Part shown: positions 24,603 to 34,302 of the stretch, one piece after another | Position numbering within the stretch: the first letter of the stretch is position 1 | Layout of the letters: the number at the start of each line of letters is the position of its first letter | Assembly: GCF_000347035.1 (NCBI RefSeq) | Contig: NZ_ANIJ01000018.1 | Coordinates: 186,001 to 250,000, forward strand | Source: Leptospira sp. B5-022 | GTDB taxonomy: Bacteria > Spirochaetota > Leptospiria > Leptospirales > Leptospiraceae | Reading direction: 5' to 3' | Length of the DNA: 64,000 nucleotides | The notes under the pieces: generated by a model | What the model was told of the DNA's origin: nothing | Seen by the model: the letters and a program-made list of their open reading frames with translations, nothing else | Databases searched by the model: none | Made by a program: the position numbers and the translations under genes

Positions 24603-25253
24603 ATGAAGACCTTTATCTCAAAACAAAATTTAATTCTTTTCGGTATAATCTTAGCATTTAGCTTTCTAAACATAAACTTAAACGCTCAAGAGAAGAGTTC
24701 TGGGGCGAATATCGAAAAAATTTGGGAGAATATATACTCTCAGGACTTTATTTCCGCTAAAAAACTAGTCCAAAAAGAACTTCAATCATCCAATTCCGAG
24801 TCTTTGCAGTTACTTTCCTTAATGGAAATCTGTTTAAATGGACTGGAAAGATACAAACAAGCGGATGAAAGCCGAAGAAAGATATTAAGTGTTTGGGAAA
24901 AGAACCACAAAAAGGCTTATCTAGAAGAGAATTATCCCTTAAATCTCGCAACTTGGACGAGAATGGCGGTGGTTACTCCGAATATTTTAGTTTTAGGAGC
25001 GGAATATTACCTTCCTTACCCTGTAAATTCTAAGAAAGAAGGTTTCTATTACCATAAATTCACTGCTTATAACCGTTATAGCAAGCGCGCAGTGAAGTTT
25101 TTTAAATTAGAGAACTCCCCCAATACGGAAAAAGAGTATAGATTATTCGAAATTTCGGAAGAAGGAGAGGCTAAGCTCGTTAAAAATTATGGAAATGCAC
25201 TGCCGGACTTCAGAGATGAGATGAAAGACGTCCTTAAATATCTAAATCTTTAA
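24603..25253 (+). CDS. Exported protein, TPR-like, unknown function
   Basis: 216 residues with a signal peptide (LILFGIILAFSFLNINLNAQ, cleavage near residue 29). The mature N-terminal part has helical repeats of TPR character (ENIYSQDFISAKKLVQKELQ, ESLQLLSLMEICLNGLERYK, QADESRRKILSVWEKNHKK), and the C-terminal part has strands (FYYHKFTAYNRYSKRAVKFF) and ends FRDEMKDVLKYLNL. No family recognised. It lies 16 bases after the SUFU-domain gene and before a bidirectional terminator, so is the last gene of the run. Confidence 0.65.
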   Translation: MKTFISKQNLILFGIILAFSFLNINLNAQEKSSGANIEKIWENIYSQDFISAKKLVQKELQSSNSESLQLLSLMEICLNGLERYKQADESRRKILSVWEKNHKKAYLEENYPLNLATWTRMAVVTPNILVLGAEYYLPYPVNSKKEGFYYHKFTAYNRYSKRAVKFFKLENSPNTEKEYRLFEISEEGEAKLVKNYGNALPDFRDEMKDVLKYLNL

Positions 25254-25338
25254 GTGCTCGTACCTAAAGTGTTGTATTTTTACAACAGATCCCGTTAGAA
25301 AATCGGAAAATACTAATAAAGAAGGGTTATAAAAGAAA

Positions 25339-25363
25339 AAACCCGCCTCAAAGAAGCGGGTTT
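25339..25363. terminator. Bidirectional rho-independent terminator
   Basis: AAACCCGC (25339-25346) and GCGGGTTT (25356-25363) form a GC-rich 8-bp stem with a 9-base loop. On the plus strand it is followed by TTTT, and on the minus strand by TTTTCTTTTAT. It lies between the convergent gene ending at 25253 and the Lys/Ala peptide gene ending at 25416, so it serves both. Confidence 0.85.
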
Positions 25364-25415
25364 TAAGCTTCATTTCTTCCATAAACTAATATGGAAGAGA
25401 TGTTGTTGAAGTTAG

Positions 25416-25508
25416 TTATTTCTTTTTCGCAACTTTCTTCTTAGCAGCTTTTTTCTTTGCTACTTTTTTCTTAGCTGCTTTCTTGACTGCTTTCTTTTTT
25501 GCAACCAT
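25416..25508 (-). CDS. 30-residue Lys/Ala-repeat histone H1-like peptide
   Basis: A very short gene: ATG at 25508-25506, TAA at 25416. The product is built of repeats of the type KKAAKKKVAKKK, only Lys, Ala and Val after the start, 17 of 30 residues being Lys. A near-perfect GGAGG ribosome site lies six bases upstream of the ATG, and the gene runs into a strong terminator (25339-25363). The composition is that of the C-terminal tails of bacterial H1-like proteins (Hc1/Hc2, AlgP), so DNA or RNA compaction is the likely role, by inference. No globular domain is present. Confidence 0.75.
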   Translation of the reverse strand: MVAKKKAVKKAAKKKVAKKKAAKKKVAKKK

Positions 25509-25673
25509 TGACGTCCTCCATATATTAGAAACTTTATTGCCCGTCATATAATATGAAGGATCAAGAAAGCTCTTGGATAGTGACATAATTAAGCAATTTA
25601 CTTTTCATTGTAAAGTATTTTAATTAATTTTAGGAAAAAAATTTTAATAAGTTGATTTCACACTAAGTGATAC

Positions 25674-28034
25674 TTATTCGGAAACTTCTAGACAAACAAA
25701 AGAGATATCATCGCTAGGTTCTTTATAATTTCTAAACTCTTCTAGCGTTTTTTTGATAAGGTCAGCTAATGATTGGGCGTCTTTATCGTGATTTAAGGAT
25801 AATATTCTTAAAAGATTCTCTTCTCCGAAGATTTCTTCGTTATCATCAAACGTTTCCGTCACTCCGTCGGTGAACAAAACTAATTTATCTCCGGGATTCA
25901 AATGAATAGTTAAGATTCTATAATCGGTTGGTAGAACACCTAATACTCTTTGAGTTTCGTTTCTAAGTTCGATTTTTCCATTCTTTCGAATACAAATCGG
26001 TGGAGTATGACCTGCATTCACGAAAGAGAATGCTCCATCGCTAGCGTTATATATCCCTGCGATAGAAGTCATGAATTCACTTCCTCTATATCTCTCTATC
26101 AAGAACAAGTTAATCGCTCTAAAAATATCCGGAAGAGAGGAAGAATTGCCCAATTGACGGCGAATAATTCCTCTTACTGCAGAAACTAGATAACCTGACC
26201 CAAGTCCATGTCCTGAAACATCTCCTAAGAACAATAACTGCTTTTTAGGAGAAAGTTTGAGAATATCTAGGTAATCACCTGAAATTCCGACTGCAGGAAG
26301 CGTAAAATAGCCCAATTCGACCGATTTTATCGTTTCTAACTCCGGTAAATGAAGAGTTTTATCCAAGACTGCCGCCATATTCAGGTCGCGAACGATCCTT
26401 TTCTTCTCCACTTCATCCACAAGTAGTGAATAGTTTCGGATGAGTAGGGATGCTAATCTTGTACATTCTTTTAAGAATCTTAGTTCTCCCAGAGTGAAAT
26501 TCTTACGATTGATCTTCTCTCCAACTAAAAATACTGCGATAACCTCTTTCCCTTTTTCAAAATTGAATAAAGGATAGGCTAATTGGACTTCCATCTGGTT
26601 TAAAAATTTGAAAACGGATTCCCTTATACCTAATCCATAAGCAAGGTGAGAAGTAATGGTAACTTCGGTATGATTTTCGAAATACGTCCAAATTTCGGAT
26701 CCATAGGGAATTCGAATGAAGTTGATATTTCTTAGATCGGTTCCGGAAAATTTATCCGCTGGGATGAGTATTTGGAGTTTTTTTACCTCTAACGCGTCTA
26801 CAAGCCTGCGAATTAGATTATTGATAGTGGCTCTCATAGAAATTGGAGCACCGATCATTACGGATAATTCTTCCAATGCGGTATGAAGTTTTGGATTATT
26901 CCTAAAACTCCAATAATCTATCCACTTATACAATTTGTTGTTCAGTGAACCTAAAAAGTAAGCGGATACAACTACGTAGAACAAATTCCATTCTCTTTGA
27001 TGCTTTCCTAAAAATCCCGGGTTCCATCTTACAAAAAACTCCAGACCGAACAAATATCCGAAGGTTAAGATCAAGATGGAATAGATAGAAGTTAAGGATG
27101 AACTGAACGCAATCTGTACCGGAACTAATGAATATGTGTAAGTCCCGAATATGATCAGAACGGGGAATAATATCAGAGCCACTATCAGATACGGACGGAT
27201 CATGAAAAAACTTTTTGTGGCTCCTAACTCGGCCATTAAAAAAGGAACGATCGTAATTAAGAAAAATGCTAGTACTATGCTTAATTTTTTGGAAACTTCC
27301 TGAAAGTTCCCTTTATTCCTAAAAGTATGGAATACCAACTGCAAGATACAAATTCCGGAGGAAAATACGTTGAAGTAAATTCCGTTCACGGACAAGAATT
27401 GGAACAGATCCGGATTTTCCTTTTGGGAGAGTCCGACAAATCCTGCGACCAAGGAAAAAATTACTTGGGGAGCGAACCATCTGGAAGGGATCTCTTTTCC
27501 TCTTAATCTAAAGGAAACATCTAAGATCAAAAATCCGGTAAAGTATAAGAAGAAAAAGAACGGAAAAAGAAAATCATGGAACGCTAATAAGAAAAAGTTA
27601 AATAAGAATAAGGAGGATAGGGATCCGAATAACAAGAAAATATATAAGTCTCTGGTATAAAAGAAAAACCAGATCGCCACTAAAAAGTATAATAAAGATA
27701 AAAATATATCGGGTAAAAAGTCCTTCAGCACTTCGAAGGAGGACCTCATATCTAAGGAAAGGCTTTTGACCATACTTCCTTCTTTCGCAAAAAAATGGAA
27801 CGAGTGTCCGGATAATCCGTAATCCTTTCCGAGTTTTCGAACGATCTCGTATTCGATAAGGTCTATTCTCATCCCGACTAGATCCGTATGAGATCCACTC
27901 GAAACCGCGATCTTTCCGTTCGGATAAAAATAAAAAGGAAGTCTTGCTTCTTTTGAATACGAGTTCAATAATCCTGAAAACAGGATCAAGCTGAATAGGA
28001 TCACGGAAAGAAATACGATTAGAATATTTCTCAC
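25674..28034 (-). CDS. Membrane SpoIIE/PP2C-type serine phosphatase
   Basis: 786 residues. Residues 1-330 hold a short periplasmic segment and about eight hydrophobic helices (7TM-like sensor module); then a GAF-like cytosolic region (about 370-540) and a C-terminal PP2C_SIG/SpoIIE phosphatase domain. Metal-ligand motifs are intact: VGISGDYLDI, LFLGDVSGHGLGSG, FVNAGHTPP, LVLFTDGVTE and PSDDISF. It would dephosphorylate an anti-sigma antagonist or similar in a partner-switching pathway in response to a membrane or envelope signal. No STAS or HPK anti-sigma gene is in the window. Its start overlaps its upstream partner gene by ATGA. Confidence 0.9.
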   Translation of the reverse strand: MRNILIVFLSVILFSLILFSGLLNSYSKEARLPFYFYPNGKIAVSSGSHTDLVGMRIDLIEYEIVRKLGKDYGLSGHSFHFFAKEGSMVKSLSLDMRSSFEVLKDFLPDIFLSLLYFLVAIWFFFYTRDLYIFLLFGSLSSLFLFNFFLLAFHDFLFPFFFFLYFTGFLILDVSFRLRGKEIPSRWFAPQVIFSLVAGFVGLSQKENPDLFQFLSVNGIYFNVFSSGICILQLVFHTFRNKGNFQEVSKKLSIVLAFFLITIVPFLMAELGATKSFFMIRPYLIVALILFPVLIIFGTYTYSLVPVQIAFSSSLTSIYSILILTFGYLFGLEFFVRWNPGFLGKHQREWNLFYVVVSAYFLGSLNNKLYKWIDYWSFRNNPKLHTALEELSVMIGAPISMRATINNLIRRLVDALEVKKLQILIPADKFSGTDLRNINFIRIPYGSEIWTYFENHTEVTITSHLAYGLGIRESVFKFLNQMEVQLAYPLFNFEKGKEVIAVFLVGEKINRKNFTLGELRFLKECTRLASLLIRNYSLLVDEVEKKRIVRDLNMAAVLDKTLHLPELETIKSVELGYFTLPAVGISGDYLDILKLSPKKQLLFLGDVSGHGLGSGYLVSAVRGIIRRQLGNSSSLPDIFRAINLFLIERYRGSEFMTSIAGIYNASDGAFSFVNAGHTPPICIRKNGKIELRNETQRVLGVLPTDYRILTIHLNPGDKLVLFTDGVTETFDDNEEIFGEENLLRILSLNHDKDAQSLADLIKKTLEEFRNYKEPSDDISFVCLEVSE

Positions 28035-29281
28035 GGTTGTATCCCCAAGTGTTGGAAAGAAATAATATTACGATCATTCCAAGTTAAAAAGAGCGCATCT
28101 TTTCCGGGAGTTTCTATATTCTCCCATCCGATGGATGCCAAGTTTCGATCAGGTTTGGAGGCATCGAACAATTTAAATTTTTTACCTACGAATCTAAGGG
28201 AGATCTTACCGGTTTCCTTTGCGACCATTCCTACCGCGAGATCGTACCTTTCAGTCCATGAGATCTCTTTTAAGTTGTCTTCAACTAAGGATTTGATCTG
28301 AAGAATGTTCTTTAATTCTCCGTTTAATCTGGAAGAATATAAGGTTCCCAATATATAGCAAAGTGCTAAAACGGAAACGGCGTTGGTTACACTTAGGCGC
28401 AAGAATACGAAATAAAAATCACCCGAAGGGCTTTGAAAAAACTCTAAAAGTTCTCCAGGTTCTCTGGATAATAGATCTATTTTGATATCTCCCACCATAG
28501 GCGGTTCGGGAGATTCCAAAAACTTACGGATCTTACCCGCATTCTCCAATTCTTTTCTGTATTTTTTATTTTCTGCGATCTGCGAAGATAGGATCTGATT
28601 ATGGACCGCTAATGCACATTTTCCCGCCAAAAAACCGAGTTCATGTCGTACATTGTCTTTTGGAATATTAGAAACGGCTAAAAAGCCGAAAAGTTTTTCT
28701 CGGAATACGAAAGGCAGAATGAAATTCGCTCTTAAACTTACAAAGTCTTCGTTGATAATTTTATTTTGGTCCGGTTCTCCGATCATGGCTCCTGATCTTT
28801 TGTTCAGGATATAAGTAAGAAGGGCCGCTCTTGGATTGATTCCTTCGAGAGTATTTACCTTTCTTTGTTTTTTGTGCGCATAAGTATATAATTCGTAATG
28901 GACTAAATCGTTCTTTAAAATAGCTAATTTTCCAAAATTACTATTGGTCAATCTTACTAGTTCGGGAAATACGTTTTTAATCAGTCCTTCCGAATCAAAT
29001 CTTCTGTGAGCTAATCTGGAAGAACCCGGATCGTCGCTTAAATATTCTGAAACGAATGTGGACTTTAAGAAACCTGAAATTTTTTCTTGGATAGGTAGTA
29101 TCGCGAAAACGCCGAATACCAAACAGGTTAGGACTGCGATCTCGCTTACATATTCAATTTCTTTAGGAAGAAGATAAATGCTGAGTTCATACAAACCTAG
29201 GATTACGAATACGGAAAGTAATCGTACGGCTACAGTGATAACCGAAGAGATAAGTCGTAGATCGGAAAAATAGGTCTTCAC
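28031..29281 (-). CDS. Membrane GAF protein with degenerate PP2C-like tail
   Basis: 416 residues: two or three N-terminal membrane helices (LISSVITVAVRLLSVFVILG, then AVLTCLVFGVFAILPI), a GAF-like domain (about 110-235, with LPFVFREKLFGFLAVSN), and a C-terminal domain (about 265-416) whose layout mirrors SpoIIE: GDIKIDLL..., GDFYFVFLRLSVTNA and TWNDRNIISF at the equivalents of GDYY, GDVSGHG and TDG. The Asp ligands are lost, so it looks like a pseudophosphatase. It is co-translated (ATGA overlap) with the active phosphatase downstream, which it may regulate. The degenerate-domain reading is inference from pattern. Confidence 0.7.
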   Translation of the reverse strand: MKTYFSDLRLISSVITVAVRLLSVFVILGLYELSIYLLPKEIEYVSEIAVLTCLVFGVFAILPIQEKISGFLKSTFVSEYLSDDPGSSRLAHRRFDSEGLIKNVFPELVRLTNSNFGKLAILKNDLVHYELYTYAHKKQRKVNTLEGINPRAALLTYILNKRSGAMIGEPDQNKIINEDFVSLRANFILPFVFREKLFGFLAVSNIPKDNVRHELGFLAGKCALAVHNQILSSQIAENKKYRKELENAGKIRKFLESPEPPMVGDIKIDLLSREPGELLEFFQSPSGDFYFVFLRLSVTNAVSVLALCYILGTLYSSRLNGELKNILQIKSLVEDNLKEISWTERYDLAVGMVAKETGKISLRFVGKKFKLFDASKPDRNLASIGWENIETPGKDALFLTWNDRNIISFQHLGIQP

Positions 29282-29312
29282 GTTTCAGGGATTCGATACG
29301 GATTCGACAAAC

Positions 29313-30464
29313 TTAGGTTGTGTAGTATGCGTTTTCCTTCACGTAACCCTCGGTCAGGTCGCATCCCCAGAACACCATCTCTTTGTTTCCGGTATTCAAT
29401 ATCACATCGACAAAGATCTCGGAATTCTTTTTTAGATAGTCCGATAATTTTTTGAGAGTTTCCGAGTCTGCACCCTTGACCGGAAGTCCTCCGAAATAAA
29501 TTTCCAAAGAGTCGAAAGGGATAGGTTCGTCAAAAACTTTTCCGACCGCCATAACCATTCTTCCCCAATTCGGATCTCCACCGTAAATTGCGGTCTTGAT
29601 CAAGGGAGAATTCAGGATGGATTTTCCGATCTTTCTGGCTTGGGACTCATCTTTGGATTTTTTGATACGGACTTCTATCAATTTGGTAGCACCTTCTCCA
29701 TCTCTTGCCACTTCTTTGGCAAGGTCGGTACATATTTCCAAAAGTGCTGATCTGAATTCTTTAGCGTCCACTTGGCCTGCAAGACCATTGCTAAGTAAAG
29801 CGACAGTATCGGATGTAGAAGTATCGGAATCGATCGTGATACAGTTAAAACTTAGATCCACACAATCTTTCAGGATCGGATAAACATCACCTTCGATCTG
29901 CGCGTCTGTGAGAATATAAGAAAGCATAGTCGCCATATTCGGCTCAATCATTCCCGCCCCTTTTGCCATACCGAAAATCACTGCTTCTCCGTTAGAAGAT
30001 TTGATCTTTCTTACGGAAATTTTTCTGCGAGTATCAGTGGTCATGATGGCTTCAGCTACTTCTTCCAGATTACCCGGTTTTAAATTCGATTTTGCTTGGA
30101 CACATGCCGGAAGAATAACCTGCATTGGAAGCGGAACTCCAATCACTCCTGTGGAAGAAGGTAGTACGGAAGTTTCGGCGATACCGAGAGACTTTGCGAT
30201 CTCGGAACAGATCTGCCTGGAGTTGGAGATCCCTTTTTCTCCGGTTGCAACATTCGAGTTTTTAGAATTGATGACTACAGCTTGTAGAATTCCGTCTCGG
30301 ATATGCTCTCTACCTACGATGACTGGAGCGCCCGGAAAATTATTTTTAGTAAATACCGCAGCTGCCTTGCAGGGTATTTCGGAATAGATCACTCCGAAAT
30401 CTTTCGTCTTGTCCTTAATACCTATATTTGTACCGAATGAAAAAAAACCCTTGGGATAATCCAT
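29313..30464 (-). CDS. argJ: Ornithine acetyltransferase / NAG synthase ArgJ
   Basis: Transfers the acetyl group from N-acetylornithine to glutamate in arginine synthesis, and in bifunctional forms also makes N-acetylglutamate from acetyl-CoA. 383 residues, a normal length. The self-cleavage site lies in GMIEPNMATMLSYI, between Ala and Thr, the Thr becoming the nucleophile of the beta subunit; EGATKLIEV and NWGRMVMAVGK are also family landmarks. Mono- versus bifunctional cannot be decided by eye. It ends 31 bases from the start of the GAF protein gene, so its promoter or read-through could drive those downstream genes. Confidence 0.95.
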   Translation of the reverse strand: MDYPKGFFSFGTNIGIKDKTKDFGVIYSEIPCKAAAVFTKNNFPGAPVIVGREHIRDGILQAVVINSKNSNVATGEKGISNSRQICSEIAKSLGIAETSVLPSSTGVIGVPLPMQVILPACVQAKSNLKPGNLEEVAEAIMTTDTRRKISVRKIKSSNGEAVIFGMAKGAGMIEPNMATMLSYILTDAQIEGDVYPILKDCVDLSFNCITIDSDTSTSDTVALLSNGLAGQVDAKEFRSALLEICTDLAKEVARDGEGATKLIEVRIKKSKDESQARKIGKSILNSPLIKTAIYGGDPNWGRMVMAVGKVFDEPIPFDSLEIYFGGLPVKGADSETLKKLSDYLKKNSEIFVDVILNTGNKEMVFWGCDLTEGYVKENAYYTT

Positions 30465-30593
30465 GTTCTAACCTCGACCGATGGTCCGGGATCTCGGCAA
30501 TGCGAATTGCAGTACCGATTTTTATATATAGAATCTCTATAATCGCTTTGGGGCTGTTTTAGGAAAAGCGTATTACGAGCTAAAGCACGGATT

Positions 30594-31985
30594 TCAAACT
30601 TCGGAAATTTCGGAATACACTAACGGAAGAGTTACGGAGAAGATTGTCCCACCTTCCGGGTTATCGAAAACTTTGACAGAACCGTGATGTAATCTAACAA
30701 TATGTTTCACGATAGAAAGTCCGAGGCCTGTTCCGCCTTCTTTTCTGGATCTGTTCTTATCCACTCGGAAGAATCTTTCAAAAATCCTTTCCTTATCCTC
30801 GTCCTTGATCCCGATCCCCTGGTCGATTACCTGGAAATTCACCGAGTCAGGTTCCACCTTTGTGATCTTCAGAGTGATTGTTTTATCATCCGGAGAATAC
30901 GAAGACGCATTCGAGATCAAATTTAAGAGCATATGCTCCAAGAGAACCCAGTCAGCAGAGATTGTTAGAGAGGAAGGCATTTCCACTACGAGCTTTTGCC
31001 CTTTGGGGGAAATGACACCGTCCACAGTGAAGGAAAGATTTTCTACCAGCGATTTTAAGGTAAATTCCTCCGGTTGTGCGATCGCACTTTGATTTTCGAT
31101 CCTAGTGATCGTAAGCATGTCTTCTACGATCCGAACCATTCTGTCCGTGTTGCGAGAGATCGCATCTAAAAATCTTTTTTCGTGACTTTCTTCTAAAAGT
31201 TTTAAACGGCCGAGTAATGTTTCCGTATAACCTTTGATGGAAGTGATAGGAGTTTTTAATTCATGAGAAGCGTTCTGTACGAACTGTTCCCGTATTAAGT
31301 AAGACTGTTTTTCTTCCGTGATGTTTCGTATGACTCCTATGAACATCAGGATATTTCCGTTCGTTCTAAGAGGATACATTTTGATTGCGTAAAAATTTTG
31401 GCTAAGATCCAGTTCCGTTTTAGGTTCTCCCTTTCCGGAGAGATTCTTTTTAATAAAGTCCAGTAGTCTTGGATCTTTGACCGCGTCTTCTACCTTTCGG
31501 GAACCCGAATTAGGTTCTATCAAAGAACCGGGAATACTTCTGTTTTGAAAAACGATCGAACCTTCCAGATCTACGGAGAAAACACCTTCTTTCAAATTTT
31601 GTAATACTGAGTCGAACTTTTCCTTTTCGATAGTAAGGTCAACGAATTGGTGTTTTAAACGTCCTGACATCAGATTGATGGAGACTGCAAGATCCGCTAA
31701 CTCTTGGATATCCGGAAGACTCAACTCGGAACCGAAATCTCCGGCGTTGATCTCTCCCGTTTTCATTTCGATCTGGTTGAGCGTTTGAGTTACACTTCTT
31801 GCAATGGAGAAGGACATGTAAAAAGTCCCGAACATGGCTAATAGTATATAAGCGGAGAATAAAAGTATTTTTAAGTCAGGATGGATTAGATCCTCTAAAA
31901 AAAGGACAATCCCCGCGACAGCCATGAGGAAAACAAGTAGAAGCCAGTTACTTAAGAGTAGTTTAGAAAATAAGCTACGCCTCAT
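30594..31985 (-). CDS. PhoR-like sensor histidine kinase
   Basis: 463 residues: two closely spaced membrane helices (about 10-62) with almost no periplasmic loop, a HAMP-like linker, a PAS domain (FDSVLQNLKEGVFSVDLEGS), the HisKA phospho-acceptor site in FVQNASHELKTPITSIKGYT, and a HATPase domain with NLISNASSYSP (N box), QGIGIKDEDKERIFERFF (G1/F) and EGGTGLGLSIVKH (G2). TM-HAMP-PAS-HisKA without a large sensor domain is the PhoR arrangement, but phosphate control is not shown: no pst or phoU genes are nearby. Overlaps the response regulator gene by 11 bp, so the two are coupled. Confidence 0.93.
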   Translation of the reverse strand: MRRSLFSKLLLSNWLLLVFLMAVAGIVLFLEDLIHPDLKILLFSAYILLAMFGTFYMSFSIARSVTQTLNQIEMKTGEINAGDFGSELSLPDIQELADLAVSINLMSGRLKHQFVDLTIEKEKFDSVLQNLKEGVFSVDLEGSIVFQNRSIPGSLIEPNSGSRKVEDAVKDPRLLDFIKKNLSGKGEPKTELDLSQNFYAIKMYPLRTNGNILMFIGVIRNITEEKQSYLIREQFVQNASHELKTPITSIKGYTETLLGRLKLLEESHEKRFLDAISRNTDRMVRIVEDMLTITRIENQSAIAQPEEFTLKSLVENLSFTVDGVISPKGQKLVVEMPSSLTISADWVLLEHMLLNLISNASSYSPDDKTITLKITKVEPDSVNFQVIDQGIGIKDEDKERIFERFFRVDKNRSRKEGGTGLGLSIVKHIVRLHHGSVKVFDNPEGGTIFSVTLPLVYSEISEV

Positions 31986-32769
31986 TGAATCTGTAACCGA
32001 TCCCGCGGATGGTTTCCAACCTCTCCTTCTCTTCTCCTAGTTTGTCCCGGAGTCTTTTGATATTAACATCCACGGCTCGATCCGTCACGTAAATATCCTT
32101 TCCCCAAACCTTATCTAAAAGTTTATCTCTGGTAAAGGCGACACCTGTGTTGGTCATAAACAGATAGAGTATCTTGTACTCGATCAATGTAAGATCGATT
32201 TCTTCGTTGTTGATGAATACTTTATGAGCTTTAGGATTTAGGAAAATTTTACCGACCGTAATGTTTCCTTCTTGGTCTTGCTCGTCTTCTCCTTCTCCGG
32301 ATCTTCTCAATACGGAACGGACTCTTGCTATAAGTTCTCTAGTGGAGAACGGTTTTCTAACATAGTCGTCCGCACCGAGTTCCAGTCCTAAAACGGCATC
32401 GGTCTCTCCTGATTTTGCGGTAACCATGATGATCGGCAGAGAATATTTTTCTTTGATCCTTTTACAAAGATCCATTCCACCGATACCGGGGAGCATTAGA
32501 TCCAATACTACCAAATCAGGCAGATTTTTTTCGATCCTTGGAAGCACCTCTAAACCGTTTTGGCAGGTGTCCACTTGGTAACCGTTTTCTTCTAAATGAA
32601 ATTTGATCAGTTCTGCAATATCCTCTTCGTCATCTACTACGAGGATTTTTTGGCCTGGGCTGCCGGAAGCATTTTTCATAAATTCGCTGAAGCTCTTTCT
32701 CCTACGCCTCGGAGGATTTTTATCGTTAGTCGTCGGGGTGGAGGATCCTTGGATTTGGATAGGTTCCAT
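31975..32769 (-). CDS. OmpR/PhoB-type response regulator
   Basis: 264 residues. Receiver domain from about residue 40: ILVVDDEEDIAELI, the phospho-acceptor Asp in LVVLDLMLPGIGG, the Thr in MVTAKSGE and the Lys in VRKPFSTREL. A winged-helix DNA-binding domain follows (FTRDKLLDKVWGKDIYVTDR, VDVNIKRLRDKLGE, IRGIGYRF). There is an unusual N-terminal extension of about 38 residues (PPRRRRKSFSEFMKNASGSP), basic and probably disordered. A later start would be possible only within the receiver, so the full frame is kept. Cognate partner of the overlapping histidine kinase. Confidence 0.93.
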   Translation of the reverse strand: MEPIQIQGSSTPTTNDKNPPRRRRKSFSEFMKNASGSPGQKILVVDDEEDIAELIKFHLEENGYQVDTCQNGLEVLPRIEKNLPDLVVLDLMLPGIGGMDLCKRIKEKYSLPIIMVTAKSGETDAVLGLELGADDYVRKPFSTRELIARVRSVLRRSGEGEDEQDQEGNITVGKIFLNPKAHKVFINNEEIDLTLIEYKILYLFMTNTGVAFTRDKLLDKVWGKDIYVTDRAVDVNIKRLRDKLGEEKERLETIRGIGYRFNEA

Positions 32770-32919
32770 CCCATTAGATTGTCAGAAAACCGTTACAAAA
32801 GGTTTACACAAACATTACAATCGCCGGAAAAAGAATATTCCGCGCTTAATCTTATGACAACCAGTAAACAAAAAGGAATATGTTCCTTTTCCGAGCTATA
32901 CTTTAGACAGGATTTTCGT

Positions 32920-33333
32920 TCAGTCTTTATCCTGAATCATTTCATTTAACTCGTTGATCAGCTTTCTTTGACGGAAGAGGACATAAATAACAAATCCGGA
33001 AAATAAACCCAGGCCCAAAACATAGACCCAGAGAAGTCCTTTCAGTCTACTTTGTTCTTCTTCGATTGCTTTGATCGTAGTTAGGTGTTCGACTAAGAAA
33101 AAATAATTATCGGATTGGGCCCAGGATTTTCTGGCTTCTTCCCTGATCTGGGTGATCAGAACATCTGCTTCTTGTTTGCTCATGTTTTGAATGAGCGGAA
33201 AGACGGAGTCTAATTTCATTTCTAAGAATTCTTTTGCAGTGAGTTTGGTCTCCGGCAGATTTTCTTGCGCGGAGATTTGGCTTCCTAAGGTAAGCAGTAA
33301 AGAAAGAATGATCCCAAAATTGAAATATTTCAT
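32920..33333 (-). CDS. Membrane protein of ECF sigma operon 2
   Basis: 137 residues from the ATG at 33333 (MKYFNFGII), which forms an ATGA overlap with the stop of the preceding gene; an earlier in-frame start at 33360 would lie inside that gene. A signal peptide (FGIILSLLLTLGSQISAQ) is followed by a helical periplasmic region with Met/Gln-rich segment SKQEADVLITQIREEARKSW, and one C-terminal membrane helix (LLWVYVLGLGLFSGFVIYVL) and short cytosolic tail. Layout resembles a small periplasmic sensor with a membrane anchor. Last gene of the operon containing the ECF sigma at 33679; role in its control is inference. Confidence 0.7.
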   Translation of the reverse strand: MKYFNFGIILSLLLTLGSQISAQENLPETKLTAKEFLEMKLDSVFPLIQNMSKQEADVLITQIREEARKSWAQSDNYFFLVEHLTTIKAIEEEQSRLKGLLWVYVLGLGLFSGFVIYVLFRQRKLINELNEMIQDKD

Positions 33334-33678
33334 TCGTCGAATCCTAACTTGTTTTTCCATTCCTTGGTATAAGGACTCTTATTTTGCACAAGATAAATCC
33401 CTATTAGGACCGCAAAAAGCAGGAACAAAAAGCCGCTAGTCGCTAAAATCGCATGTAAAAGTCCCGTTTGGAAGAGAAAATTCCAATCCGTAAACAGAAG
33501 AGCGGTAAGAGGAGAAAACGCCAAGATCAAAATTGTGATCAGAATGAGCCGGATATGCTTCAGATGGATCAAATGAAGCATTACTTTTTTCTTAAGCATG
33601 GGTGGTACATCATCGTTCACCCTGCCTTCCGGAGGTTTAACAAAAAAATCCAATTGTTCCCGCAACTCGTCGGGAAGT

Positions 33679-33698
<20 letters not shown>
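33330..33698 (-). CDS. Two-helix membrane protein, possible anti-sigma
   Basis: 122 residues: a cytosolic N-terminus of about 50 residues with LREQLDFFVKPPEGRV and DDVPPMLKKKVMLHLIHLKH, then two membrane helices (ILITILILAFSPLTALLF and AILATSGFLFLLFAVLIGIYL) and a short C-terminus. Its gene overlaps the sigma factor gene by 20 bp and the next gene by ATGA, so these three are tightly coupled. Short cytosolic head plus membrane helices just after an ECF sigma gene suggests an anti-sigma factor; no ZAS motif is present. Inference only. Confidence 0.68.
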
Positions 33699-34266
<568 letters not shown>

Positions 34267-34302
34267 GGGATTAATAATAAACCTAATCCGGGAATGACCG
34301 AT

